Assembly: GCA_900102115.1 (NCBI GenBank)
Contig: FNAW01000003.1
Span: 1-64,000, forward strand
DNA length: 64,000 nucleotides
Reading direction: 5' to 3'
Origin: Blastococcus fimeti
GTDB lineage: Bacteria; Actinomycetota; Actinomycetes; Mycobacteriales; Geodermatophilaceae
This document shows positions 17,543 to 25,496 of this stretch, one piece after another; within the stretch, counting starts at the first letter, position 1; each line of letters starts with the position of its first letter. The translations under genes and the position numbers were made by a program. Below the pieces are notes generated by a model. The model had not been told where the DNA came from and searched no databases. It saw only the letters and a program-made list of their open reading frames with translations.

Positions 17543-18658
17543 GTGTCCCCGAACTGCAGCGACGGCTGTGCCTGCCGTCGGCACTGGGACGTTCCCGGCA
17601 GGGCGACCCGGGCACTGCTGGCGACGTCCGTGGGTCACGTCCTCCCGACCGTCTCGCGCACGGCCACGGGGCTGGGGCTCGCCGTCGGCACCTCGCCGCA
17701 GCTGGTCGACGTCACCGACCCGCGCGGCGGCGCAGGTCTGGACCGGCTCTTCCAGCGGCTGGCCCGCGAGCTCACCGCCGCCGAGTTGGACGCCGTCCGG
17801 GTGGCCACCGACCCGCCGGCGGACGGCGCGGCGCTCACCGCGCGCCTGCTCACCGCGCCCAGCCTCGCCGTCGAGCTCGCCCGGCGCGGGGTGACCGCCG
17901 AGGTCGGCGTCCTCGCCGAGGCGGAGTTCTGGTCCGCCTACCAGCCGATCGTCTCCCTGGCCGACCGCTCCGTCGTCGCCCACGAGGCACTGCTGCGCGG
18001 CGTCGTCGACGGCCGCGAGATCGGTGCGGACGACCTCTTCTTCGTGGCCGAGTCCGCCGGCTGGCTGCCCCGGCTCGACCGGATCGGGCGCGAGTCGGCC
18101 ATCACCGGCGCGGCGCCGTGGATCGGCGACCACGACCTGTTCATCAACTTCGACCCGACGTCCATCTACCGGCCGCAGGTCTGCCTCGCCAGCACCGAGC
18201 AGGTGGCGCACGCCTCCGGGATGGCTCCGGAGCAGTTCGTCTTCGAGGTCGTCGAGTCGCACGTCATCGCCGACCGCGGACACCTGGTCTCGGTGCTCGA
18301 GCACTACCGCTCGCTGGGTTGGCGGGTCGCGCTCGACGACGTCGGCGCCGGCTACTCCAGCCTGTCGCTGCTGGCCGCCATCCGGCCCGAGGTGGTCAAG
18401 CTCGACAAGGGGCTGGTGCAGGGCCTGCCCGACGACGGCGCCCGCACCGTGCTCAAGGCCGTGACCGACCTGGCCCACCAGCTCGGCGCCGTCGTCGTCG
18501 CGGAGGGGGTCGAGACCGAGCAGCTGGCCGAGGAGGTCACCTCGCTGGGCGCCGACCTCGGCCAGGGCTGGCTGTTCGGCCGCCCCGTCCGGCCGGCGCA
18601 GCCGGTCGAGCGGCCGGAGAGCGGCTTCCAGCCGGTAGGGGTCATCCGCTCCCGCTGA
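17543..18658 (+). CDS. EAL domain cyclic-di-GMP phosphodiesterase
   Basis: A 371-residue cytoplasmic protein. Its C-terminal EAL domain (about 128-360) hydrolyses cyclic-di-GMP. Key residues are present: Glu148-Ala-Leu, Asn202 in FINFDPT, Glu235 in VFEVVES, Asp265-Asp266 in ALDDVGAGYSS, Lys286 in VKLDKG and Glu321 in VAEGVE. It is therefore probably catalytically active. The first 125 residues form no recognised sensor; they begin with a Cys cluster (Cys5, Cys9, Cys11, then His14) that could bind metal or respond to redox state. The GTG start is six bases after CATCCT (17531-17536). No GGDEF domain is attached. The domain call is secure; the signal sensed is unknown. Confidence 0.92.
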   Translation: MSPNCSDGCACRRHWDVPGRATRALLATSVGHVLPTVSRTATGLGLAVGTSPQLVDVTDPRGGAGLDRLFQRLARELTAAELDAVRVATDPPADGAALTARLLTAPSLAVELARRGVTAEVGVLAEAEFWSAYQPIVSLADRSVVAHEALLRGVVDGREIGADDLFFVAESAGWLPRLDRIGRESAITGAAPWIGDHDLFINFDPTSIYRPQVCLASTEQVAHASGMAPEQFVFEVVESHVIADRGHLVSVLEHYRSLGWRVALDDVGAGYSSLSLLAAIRPEVVKLDKGLVQGLPDDGARTVLKAVTDLAHQLGAVVVAEGVETEQLAEEVTSLGADLGQGWLFGRPVRPAQPVERPESGFQPVGVIRSR

Positions 18659-18667
18659 GCCCCGAGA

Positions 18668-18691
18668 GGGCAGAGATGGCCATTTCTGCCC
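18668..18691. terminator. Palindrome between convergent EAL and histidine phosphatase genes
   Basis: A 24-base palindrome of two 12-base arms (18668-18679 and 18680-18691) with a single G-U position sits between two stop codons. It likely terminates both genes. The centre reads TGGCCA and the arms GGGCAGA/TCTGCCC, closely matching the element at 20215. Confidence 0.7.
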
Positions 18692-18692
18692 G

Positions 18693-19274
18693 TCAGTGCA
18701 GGGCCCAGCCGGTGAGCACCGGGCGCTCGTGCTCGTGCCCGAGGACGCCGTAGGCCGCCGGCGGCAGCGCGAACAGCGCACCGGCCTCCGGGGCGAGCCC
18801 CAGCCAGCGGGCGGTGAGGATGCGCAGCACGTGCCCGTGCGCGACCAGCGCGACGTCGCCGTCGTCCAGATGGGCGCGGGCGCGGTCGAGCACCCGGTCC
18901 ACGCGGGTCGCGACCTGGTCCAGCGTCTCGCCGGGCGTCTTCCCGGGCACCGTGCCGTCGGTCCAGATCGACCAGGTGCGGCCGAGCGCCGCGCTGATCT
19001 CCGCCGTCGTCCGGCCCTCGTATCCGCCGTAGTCGACCTCCACGAGGTCGCGATCGGTGTCCGTGACCTGCAGGCCGGCCAGCTCGGCCGTGCGGGCGGC
19101 GCGCTGCAGCGGGCTGGCCCACACCGCGGCGAAGGGGCGCGCCCCGAGTTCCTCGCGCAGCGCCCGCGCCTGCTCCTCGCCCTCGGGCAGCAGCGGCAGG
19201 TCGGTGGAGCCGGTGTGCCTCCCGCTCCGGCTCCAGTCGGTCTGGCCGTGCCGCAGCACGATGATTCTTCCCAC
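18693..19274 (-). CDS. Histidine phosphatase (phosphoglycerate mutase-like) family protein
   Basis: A 193-residue member of the histidine phosphatase superfamily. The phospho-accepting motif IIVLRHGQTDW is near the N-terminus. The other catalytic residues are in WASPLQRAARTAEL (Arg), VEVDYGGYEGRT (Glu) and VALVAHGHVLRIL (second His). These enzymes include acid phosphatases, alpha-ribazole phosphatases and mutases; the substrate cannot be assigned here. GTG 19274 was chosen as the start closest to the conserved strand; a GTG five codons upstream (19289) is also possible. Family is secure. Confidence 0.9.
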   Translation of the reverse strand: MGRIIVLRHGQTDWSRSGRHTGSTDLPLLPEGEEQARALREELGARPFAAVWASPLQRAARTAELAGLQVTDTDRDLVEVDYGGYEGRTTAEISAALGRTWSIWTDGTVPGKTPGETLDQVATRVDRVLDRARAHLDDGDVALVAHGHVLRILTARWLGLAPEAGALFALPPAAYGVLGHEHERPVLTGWALH

Positions 19275-19332
19275 CCGGTCATCGAACACGGTGCCGGGAA
19301 CACCCGCCCGCCCACGGGTGCTGGCCGGTGAC

Positions 19333-20187
19333 ATGACCACCGCAGAACTCAGCGACACGTTCACCATCGGCGGGGACCTCCCCGTCCACCGTCTCGGCTA
19401 CGGCGCGATGCAGCTCCCCGGCCCCGGCGTCTGGGGCGAGCCGGCCGACCGCGCCGCCGCCGTCCGCGTCGTGCAGGCCGCGGTCGAGCAGGGCGTCGAC
19501 TTCATCGACACCGCCGACTCCTACGGCCCCGAGGTCAGCGAGCAGATCATCGCCGAGGCGCTGCACCCCTACGCCGACGACCTGGTCATCGCGACGAAGG
19601 CCGGCCTGACCCGGCAGGGCCCCGGCATCTGGACGCCGGTCGGCCGCCCCGCCTACCTCAAGCAGCAGGTGGAGCTCTCGCTGCGGCACCTGAAGGTCGA
19701 CCGCATCGACCTCATCCAGCTGCACCGCATCGACCCCGAGGTGCCGCTGGCCGACCAGCTGGGCGCCTTCGCGGAGCTCAAGGCCGAGGGCAAGGTCCGG
19801 CACATCGGCGTCTCTGAGGTGTCGGTCGAGGAGCTGGAGGCGGCCCGCGAGATCACCGAGATCGTCAGCGTGCAGAACCTGTACAACCTCACCAACCGGC
19901 AGAGCCAGGACGTGCTCGACTACGCCACCGCCGAGGGCATCGCCTTCATCCCGTGGTTCCCGATCGCGACCGGTGACCTCGCCTCGCCCGACAGCCCGGT
20001 CGCCGACATCGCCCGCGAGGTCGGTGCCACGCCGTCCCAGGTGGCGCTGGCCTGGCTGCTGCAGAAGTCGCCGGTCATCCTGCCGATCCCCGGCACCAAG
20101 TCCGTCGACCACCTGACGGAGAACCTCGGTGCCGCCGGCGTCCGCCTCTCCGCCGAGGACATGGCCCGGCTCGACGCCATCGCATAG
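19333..20187 (+). CDS. Aldo/keto reductase
   Basis: A 284-residue NADPH-dependent oxidoreductase with a TIM-barrel fold. The catalytic tetrad is visible: Asp and Tyr in FIDTADSYGPEVSE, Lys in VIATKAG and His in IDLIQLHRID. The C-terminal segment VILPIPGTKSVDHLTENLGA is the nucleotide-binding loop of the family. It resembles the group of actinobacterial reductases close to IolS/YajO-type enzymes. The carbonyl substrate is unknown. The ATG at 19333 was chosen because homologous sequence starts there; upstream in-frame sequence is antisense to the previous gene. Confidence 0.92.
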   Translation: MTTAELSDTFTIGGDLPVHRLGYGAMQLPGPGVWGEPADRAAAVRVVQAAVEQGVDFIDTADSYGPEVSEQIIAEALHPYADDLVIATKAGLTRQGPGIWTPVGRPAYLKQQVELSLRHLKVDRIDLIQLHRIDPEVPLADQLGAFAELKAEGKVRHIGVSEVSVEELEAAREITEIVSVQNLYNLTNRQSQDVLDYATAEGIAFIPWFPIATGDLASPDSPVADIAREVGATPSQVALAWLLQKSPVILPIPGTKSVDHLTENLGAAGVRLSAEDMARLDAIA

Positions 20188-20214
20188 TCGTCCTCCGGAC
20201 GACACCGCGGCCGG

Positions 20215-20252
20215 CGGCCGGGGGCAGATACGGCCGTTTCTGCCCCCGGCCG
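20215..20252. terminator. Palindrome between aldo/keto reductase and acyl-CoA dehydrogenase genes
   Basis: Two adjacent 19-base arms (20215-20233 and 20234-20252) pair with one mismatch. The core GGGGGCAGATACGG/CCGTTTCTGCCCCC repeats the pattern of the palindrome at 18668. It lies between two genes of the same direction, so it would end the reductase transcript about 12 bases before the next promoter box. Confidence 0.65.
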
Positions 20253-20275
20253 CGGGCGCGTGTCAGCATGTCTCC

Positions 20276-21430
20276 ATGGACGCCGACGACTTCCGCCAGA
20301 TCAGGGACGCCGTTCGCCAGCTGGTGCGCGAGGAGGTCATCCCGCTCGAGGAGCGCATCGAGGAGGAGGACCGCATCCCCGACGAGCTGCGCGCGCAGAT
20401 CGCCGAGATGGGGTTGTTCGGCTACGCCCTCCCCGAGGAGTACGGGGGCCTGGGCGTCGGCATGGTCGAGGACGTCCAGCTGGCCATGGAGTTCGGCTAC
20501 ACGACGCCGGCCTTCCGCTCGTTGTTCGGCACCAACAACGGCATCGCCGGCCAGGTGATCGCCAAGTTCGGCAGCGACGAGCAGAAGAAGAAGTACCTGC
20601 CCGGCCTCGCCGCCGGTGACCTGATCGGCTCGTTCGCGCTGACCGAGGCGGAGGCCGGTTCCGACCCCGCCGGGCTGCGCACCTCCGCCCGGCGCGACGG
20701 CGACTCCTGGGTGATCAACGGCAGCAAGCGCTACATCACCAACGCCCCGATCGCCGACCTGTTCATGGTCTTCGCACGCACGAACCCGGAGGAGAAGGGC
20801 GGCCGGGGCATCTCCAGCTTCGCCGTCGAGACGACGACGCCCGGGGTCACCGTCGGCCCCAAGGACAAGAAGATGGGGCAGTCCGGCGCCTGGACCGCCG
20901 AGGTGTTCTTCGACGACGTCCGCGTGCCCGCCGAGGCGCTGATCGGCGAGGAGGGCCGCGGCTACGCCAAGGCGCTGACCGTGCTCTCCCGCGGCCGGCT
21001 GCACATCGCCGCGCTCTGCGTCGGGATGGCCCAGCGCGTGCTGGACGAGTCGGTCGCCTACGCCGCCACCGCCAAGCAGGGCGGCGCCCCGATCGGCCGG
21101 TTCCAGCTGGTCCAGGCGATGCTCGCCGACATGCACGCCGAGCTGCTGGCCGGTCGCGCCCTGGTGCGCGAGGTGGCCGAGCGCTACGACAGCGGCGAGG
21201 ACATGGGCATCGGCCCGTCGTCGGCCAAGCTCTACTGCACCGAGATGGTCGCCCGGGCCACCGACAACGCCGTCCAGATCCACGGCGGCATGGGCTACCT
21301 GCGGTCGACCCCGGTCGAGCGGTTCTACCGCGACGCCCGGCTCTTCCGGCTCTACGAGGGCACCAGCGAGGTCCAGCGGGTGATCATCGGCGGCGGGCTG
21401 CTCCGCGAGGCCGGCATGGCGCGTGGCTGA
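20276..21430 (+). CDS. Acyl-CoA dehydrogenase
   Basis: A 384-residue flavoenzyme that introduces the alpha-beta double bond in acyl-CoA substrates, passing electrons to electron-transfer flavoprotein. The signature FALTEAEAGSDPAGLRTSA (flavin and substrate site), WVINGSKRYITNA and the C-terminal QIHGGMGYL are present. The catalytic base is the Glu of RLYEGTSEVQR, as in medium- and short-chain enzymes. The ATG lies six bases after a CAGCAT box (20264-20269). The gene overlaps the following thioesterase gene by eight bases, suggesting joint work on one acyl-CoA. Chain-length preference is not visible. Confidence 0.94.
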   Translation: MDADDFRQIRDAVRQLVREEVIPLEERIEEEDRIPDELRAQIAEMGLFGYALPEEYGGLGVGMVEDVQLAMEFGYTTPAFRSLFGTNNGIAGQVIAKFGSDEQKKKYLPGLAAGDLIGSFALTEAEAGSDPAGLRTSARRDGDSWVINGSKRYITNAPIADLFMVFARTNPEEKGGRGISSFAVETTTPGVTVGPKDKKMGQSGAWTAEVFFDDVRVPAEALIGEEGRGYAKALTVLSRGRLHIAALCVGMAQRVLDESVAYAATAKQGGAPIGRFQLVQAMLADMHAELLAGRALVREVAERYDSGEDMGIGPSSAKLYCTEMVARATDNAVQIHGGMGYLRSTPVERFYRDARLFRLYEGTSEVQRVIIGGGLLREAGMARG

Positions 21431-22109
21431 GCGCCCCGAGCCCTCGGCGGACGAGCGGGGGGTCCGCCGGGACGCCGTCGCGGAGCTCGGCCAGGCGCTG
21501 CGCGAGCTGGTCGACGCGGCCGTCCGCACCGAGGTACCGCCTGACCGGCTCGCCGAGGCGACCCGGGCGGCCCGGGAGCTCACCGGGCTGCTCTCCGAGG
21601 ACCTCCGCGAGCTGCACGAGATCGCGTCGGTCGACGACCCGGCGACCGGCGAGCGCTGGTACAGCCCGGTCTACGGCCCGGGCAGCCCCGTGGCCCCGCC
21701 GATGGTGGTCGAGGACCTGCCCGAGGAGCGCCGCTGCGTCGGCCGGGTGACCGTCGGCAAGCAGCACGAGGGCCCACCCGGGCTGGTCCACGGCGGCGTC
21801 GTCGCCACGCTGCTCGACCACGTGCTCGCCCGGTCCGCGCGGGCGGCCGGGCACGGTGGGCTGACGGCGTCGCTGACCGTCTCCTACCGCCGCCCGGTGC
21901 AGCTCGGGGTGCCGCTCGTGGTCACCGGCGAGCTGGTCGCGGTGGAGGGCCGGCGGGCCACGGCGACCGCGCGGGTGGTGGCCGAGGACGCCCCGGAGAT
22001 CACGCTGGCCGAGGGCGAGGCGACGCTGGTCGCCCTGCGCGCCGACCGTGCGTCGGAGGTCTTCGCCCGCACCGGTCGCGACGTGGGGGCCTGGACCACC
22101 CGCACCTGA
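21423..22109 (+). CDS. PaaI-type hotdog-fold thioesterase
   Basis: A 228-residue protein. The hotdog domain occupies about residues 75-215, with the PaaI signature GPPGLVHGGVVATLLDHVLA and the strand SLTVSYRRPVQLGVPLVV. It is preceded by a roughly 70-residue acidic helical region. It probably hydrolyses acyl-CoA thioesters. Its GTG lies inside the end of the acyl-CoA dehydrogenase gene (8-base overlap), so translation is coupled. Substrate unknown. The family call is secure. Confidence 0.9.
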   Translation: MAERPEPSADERGVRRDAVAELGQALRELVDAAVRTEVPPDRLAEATRAARELTGLLSEDLRELHEIASVDDPATGERWYSPVYGPGSPVAPPMVVEDLPEERRCVGRVTVGKQHEGPPGLVHGGVVATLLDHVLARSARAAGHGGLTASLTVSYRRPVQLGVPLVVTGELVAVEGRRATATARVVAEDAPEITLAEGEATLVALRADRASEVFARTGRDVGAWTTRT

Positions 22110-22120
22110 TCTCGGCGGGG

Positions 22121-23239
22121 TCAGTCCGCCCGCGGGCCGGGCACGTTCGCGGGGTCGCCGGCCGGGTCGAGCTCCGGTCCGGACGCCGGACGCAGCAGCG
22201 CGCCGGGCCCGCCGGTGCCGGAACCCAGCGCGGCGACGAACTGGCGCAGGACCTCGTCGCTGCGGTGCACCGGCGTCCAGTCCAGGAGCGTGCGGGCGCG
22301 GGTGGTGTCCATGGCCGGCAGCGACGTGCCCAGGTCCAGCCAGCCCGGCTCGGTGGGTACCAGGTGGCTGGCGAAGGCGGCCTGCAGCGGCAGGCGCAGG
22401 GCGATCGCGGGCACCGGGATCCGGCGGGTGCCGAGCGCCCCGGCGATGCCGGCGGCGTCCAGCACCGGCTCGGCCGCGATGTTGAACGGGCCGGGCACCC
22501 GCCGGTCGACGATCCGCACGAGGGCGTCGGCGACGTCGTCGGCGTGCACGAACGACACCGCCAGGTTCGGCAGCGGCAGGGGCAGCAGCCGGGCCAGCGC
22601 GCCGGGGACCTGACGGGCGGCGGCGAAGACCAGCGGGCCGAGGAAGTAGCGGCCGATCTCGCTGCCGGCCTCCGGCTGGAGCACCAGCGTGGGCCGGGCG
22701 ACCGACAGCACGGTGGGCGTCCGGTGCGCGAGGACCTGGCGCACGACGCGCTCGGCCTCGACCTTGTCCCGGCTGTACTGCGAGGTCGGGACGCCGGTGG
22801 TCGGCCAGTCCTCGGTCACCCGCTGGCCCACGGCGCCCGCGGCGTAGGCGCCGATGGAGGACATGTGCAGGAACTGCGTCACGCCGGCGGCACTGGCGGC
22901 CCGGGCGACCCGCCACGAGCCGTCGACGTTCACCCGGCGCAACCGGTCGGGCTCGCGTCCGGGCTGCAGGGCCCAGGCGAGGTGGATCACCACGTCGGCG
23001 CCGTCCACGAACTCCGCCAGGACGCTCGTGCTGTCGGGGTCGCCCAGGTCCGCGGAGAACCACCGGACGCCGTCGTAGGGCGCCACCTCGGGCGGGGTCC
23101 GGCGCGCCAGCCCGCGCACCTCCGCGACGCCGCTGCCCGGTGCGGTCAGCCGTCGCAGCAGCGCCGTCCCGACGTTGCCGCTGGCGCCGGTGACGGCGAC
23201 GGTCGCGCCCTGCAGGTGCCCGGGGGAGAAGTCAGCCAT
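22121..23239 (-). CDS. NAD-dependent epimerase/dehydratase family protein
   Basis: A 372-residue extended short-chain dehydrogenase. The Rossmann glycine motif is VAVTGASGNVGTALLRRL near residue 15. The active-site Tyr-x-x-x-Lys is in TSQYSRDKVEAERVV, and VIHLAWALQPGRE and FLHMSSIGAYAAG are typical strands. It belongs to the group of actinobacterial SDR proteins related to UDP-glucose epimerases, but no sugar substrate can be assigned. A TAGCGG element sits six bases before the ATG on the minus strand. The C-terminal 40 residues are Gly/Pro-rich and probably disordered. Confidence 0.9.
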   Translation of the reverse strand: MADFSPGHLQGATVAVTGASGNVGTALLRRLTAPGSGVAEVRGLARRTPPEVAPYDGVRWFSADLGDPDSTSVLAEFVDGADVVIHLAWALQPGREPDRLRRVNVDGSWRVARAASAAGVTQFLHMSSIGAYAAGAVGQRVTEDWPTTGVPTSQYSRDKVEAERVVRQVLAHRTPTVLSVARPTLVLQPEAGSEIGRYFLGPLVFAAARQVPGALARLLPLPLPNLAVSFVHADDVADALVRIVDRRVPGPFNIAAEPVLDAAGIAGALGTRRIPVPAIALRLPLQAAFASHLVPTEPGWLDLGTSLPAMDTTRARTLLDWTPVHRSDEVLRQFVAALGSGTGGPGALLRPASGPELDPAGDPANVPGPRAD

Positions 23240-23248
23240 GACCTGCCG

Positions 23249-23485
23249 CTACCCGGGTGACCGGACACCAACCCGCCGGCGGTCACTCCGGACCGAGGCG
23301 TGCCCCACCCTCGTCGGCCGGTCCGCCGCCCTCGAGGAACTGAGCGTCACCATCACGCTGTCGGGGTGCTCGTGCTCGGTGGTGCGGTCACCGGGTGCGT
23401 CCGTGTACTCGAGCACCCGGACGCGCTCGTTCTCGAACACCACCCGGTAGGGCTGCGGGTCGGTCGTCACCGGATCCAGGTCCAT
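23249..23485 (-). pseudogene. Truncated cupin-type protein gene
   Basis: The first 50 residues match the start of a small cupin family: YRVVFENERVRVLEYTDAPG, then TTEHEHPDSVMVTLSS with the metal-binding His-x-His. In intact members the next strands continue the barrel. Here the frame turns into Arg-rich unrelated sequence and stops at 78 residues. Another frame continues briefly before a stop, consistent with an old frameshift and deletion. The 5' end overlaps the tail of the MFS gene by 98 bases. It is probably a decayed gene; loss of the second half of the barrel should abolish the fold. Confidence 0.6.
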
Positions 23486-24776
23486 GCGCGGACCGTCCTC
23501 CCGCCGCCCGGCCGCGACCAGGGTCTCCGCTCCCGCGTCCAGGGCGCAGGCCCAGGGACACGAGGGCGACCAGCAGCATCGCGCCGGCGGCAGCGAGCAG
23601 TCCGGCGGGCGGGCCCGCCCCGTCGGCCAGCCGGGGGACGGTCAGGCTGCCGAGCATCCCGCCGAGCATCAGGGCCAGCGACGACGCCGAGACGGTGGTC
23701 GAGCGCTGCCCGGACGACGTGCGGTCGTGCATCAGCTGCTTGCGCGAGGGCCAGGCCGCCGCGTTGAGCAGATAGAACGCCGAGTAGGCGACGGCGGCGA
23801 GGACGACGCCGGGCGCTCCGGCGACCACCGCGATCGCCCCGGCGGCCAGGACCGAGGTGCCGGCGCCGACCACGACGACCGAGCCGCCGGCGGCGCGACC
23901 GAGCGCCGGTGCCAGGAGCGCGCCCAGGGCTGCGGCGGCGAAGGCGACCGCGGTGACGACGCCGAAGACCGCCGAGCCGCGCTCGGGGGAGCCGGCCAGC
24001 TCCGCCACGTGCAGCGGGCCCAGCAGCTCCAGCGAGGTGAGCACGACGCCGACGAGGAAGGAGACCACCAGCAGCAGCCGCAGCAGCCGGTCGCGCAGCA
24101 CGAGGCGGAGCGTCGCGGTGATCACCAGCGGCACCTCGCGGACCCCGGCCCGGAGCGCTGCGGCCCCCGACGTCTGCGGCTGCCGGACCGGGACCACGAG
24201 CAGCAGCACCGCCCCGACGTGGACGAGGCCGAAGACGGCGGCGAGCACCAGAGGCACGGCGAGGGCCGCCGCACCGCTGCGGTCGACGAGCAGCGGGAGC
24301 ATGCCGCCGACGACCGCACCCACGGTCAGCCCGGCGGCGTCGGCCGCCGCGGCCCGGGACAGACCGGGCGTGACGTCCGCCCGCGGGTCCGTCCGGTGCA
24401 CGGTGTCCACGTACCAGGCCTCGAGCGGTCCGGAGTCCAGCGCCCGGGCCACGCCCTTGAGCGACCAGGCGACGAGGAAGAGCAGCATGCTGTCGGCGAC
24501 GGCCATGGTCAGCAGCCCGGCCACGGTGAACAGTCCGGAGAGCGCGAGGACCGGCCGGTGCCCGAGGGCGTCGGCCAGCCCGCCGGTGGGCAGCTCGAGC
24601 AGGAGGGCGACTGCGCCGTACACGGCGACGGTCACCCCGATGTCGGCCGGGGAGAGCCCGCGCGCGGTCGCGAGCAGCACCGAGACCGGGACGGCGACGC
24701 CGACGGGCAGCCAGCGCAGCGCCGTCAGGCCCACGAAGCGCCGGCGCGCCCGGTCCGGGTCGAGGACGGGGGTCAC
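23388..24776 (-). CDS. MFS transporter coupled to an ArsR regulator
   Basis: A 462-residue major facilitator with about twelve helices. The motif-A-like loop is ELPTGGLADALGHRPVL after helix 2, and SLKGVARALDSGPLEAWYVD follows helix 4. It resembles the actinobacterial drug/metabolite exporter group often controlled by ArsR-type repressors. The GTG start overlaps the ArsR stop (GTGA), so both are made from one message. The last 50 residues after SLGLRPGRG are an Arg/Gly/Pro-rich tail that reads across the start of the decayed cupin gene. This suggests the original stop was lost. The substrate is unknown; efflux of the regulator's ligand is the likely role. Confidence 0.88.
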   Translation of the reverse strand: MTPVLDPDRARRRFVGLTALRWLPVGVAVPVSVLLATARGLSPADIGVTVAVYGAVALLLELPTGGLADALGHRPVLALSGLFTVAGLLTMAVADSMLLFLVAWSLKGVARALDSGPLEAWYVDTVHRTDPRADVTPGLSRAAAADAAGLTVGAVVGGMLPLLVDRSGAAALAVPLVLAAVFGLVHVGAVLLLVVPVRQPQTSGAAALRAGVREVPLVITATLRLVLRDRLLRLLLVVSFLVGVVLTSLELLGPLHVAELAGSPERGSAVFGVVTAVAFAAAALGALLAPALGRAAGGSVVVVGAGTSVLAAGAIAVVAGAPGVVLAAVAYSAFYLLNAAAWPSRKQLMHDRTSSGQRSTTVSASSLALMLGGMLGSLTVPRLADGAGPPAGLLAAAGAMLLVALVSLGLRPGRGSGDPGRGRAAGGRSAHGPGSGDDRPAALPGGVRERARPGARVHGRTR

Positions 24777-25357
24777 AGCGGGTAGTCCTGCAGCGGGAAG
24801 AGGTCCAGCAGGACGTGCACCAGCGGCTGGTCGGCCTCCTCGCGCTCGTCGCGCCAGCGCTCGACGACGCCGTTGAGCTCGGCGAGCAGCTCGCGGGCGC
24901 GGCCGGGGGAGAGGCGCAGCGCCCAGTCGTTGAGCGAGGCGGCGGCGCGCCACTCGTCGTCGGCCCGTTCGCGCTCCGCAGCGAAGGCGGCCAGCATGCG
25001 GCGCTGGTGGGCCACGAGCCGGTCGGTCAGCTCGTCGACGACCTCCCGGCCACCGGGCTGGTCGAGGAGGTCCTCGCTGTTCCAGCGGGTGCTCCGGTGG
25101 ACCGCACCCCACCAGCGCTCCCGTCCGGTGCCCTCGTCCGGCAGCTCCTGGACGAACCCGAAGCCGGCCAGCTGGCGCAGGTGGTAGCTGGTCGCGCCGC
25201 TGCTCTCGCCGAGCCGGTCGGCCAGCCGGCTGGCGGTCGAGGGGCCGTCGCTGCGCAGCGCGGCGAGCAGGCTCATGCGGAGCGGGTGGGCGAGCGCCTT
25301 CAGGGCACTGACGTCGTGGACGTCGACGGCGTCGTCCGGGGGCGGGAGGGTGGACAT
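24773..25357 (-). CDS. ArsR family winged-helix transcriptional regulator
   Basis: A 194-residue regulator. The N-terminal ArsR-type winged helix spans about residues 15-95 (KALAHPLRMSLLAAL, then recognition region ASRLADRLGESSGATSYHLRQLAGFGFV). A C-terminal helical extension of about 95 residues has no metal-binding cysteines, so it is not a classic arsenic or metal sensor. The TAGCGT -10 box is six bases before the ATG, and two overlapping GCAAA-N6-TTTGC sites cover the -35 region. The next gene, an MFS exporter, is coupled by GTGA overlap. Autorepression and control of the exporter are strongly suggested. Confidence 0.93.
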   Translation of the reverse strand: MSTLPPPDDAVDVHDVSALKALAHPLRMSLLAALRSDGPSTASRLADRLGESSGATSYHLRQLAGFGFVQELPDEGTGRERWWGAVHRSTRWNSEDLLDQPGGREVVDELTDRLVAHQRRMLAAFAAERERADDEWRAAASLNDWALRLSPGRARELLAELNGVVERWRDEREEADQPLVHVLLDLFPLQDYPL

Positions 25358-25363
25358 GCCGTC

Positions 25364-25403
25364 ACGCTAGAACGCAAAGAAGAGTTTGCAAAGGTTTGTT
25401 TGC
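25364..25403 (-). promoter_or_regulatory. ArsR-MFS promoter with tandem operator
   Basis: On the minus strand TTGCAA (25386-25391) and TAGCGT (25364-25369) are -35 and -10 boxes with a 16-base spacer; the ATG follows six bases later, so the message is leaderless. Two perfect GCAAA-N6-TTTGC inverted repeats (25374-25389 and 25388-25403) overlap by two bases and cover the -35 box. A repressor dimer on each would block polymerase. Confidence 0.75.
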
Positions 25404-25431
25404 ATGAGTGGACGCCGTCGAGTGCTGAACT

Positions 25432-25473
25432 GCGGTCGGCGACACGCGAGGACACGCCGTCGCGGGCGACCGC
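25432..25473 (-). terminator. Imperfect hairpin downstream of an MFS gene
   Basis: GCGGTCG-GCGAC (25432-25443) pairs with GTCGC-CGACCGC (25459-25473) around a 15-base loop with a three-base bulge. It lies about 25 bases after the stop of the MFS gene at 25497 (minus strand) and before the ArsR promoter. It is a weak terminator candidate. Confidence 0.35.
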
Positions 25474-25496
25474 GACCCCGCACTCGGCGGAGGCGG

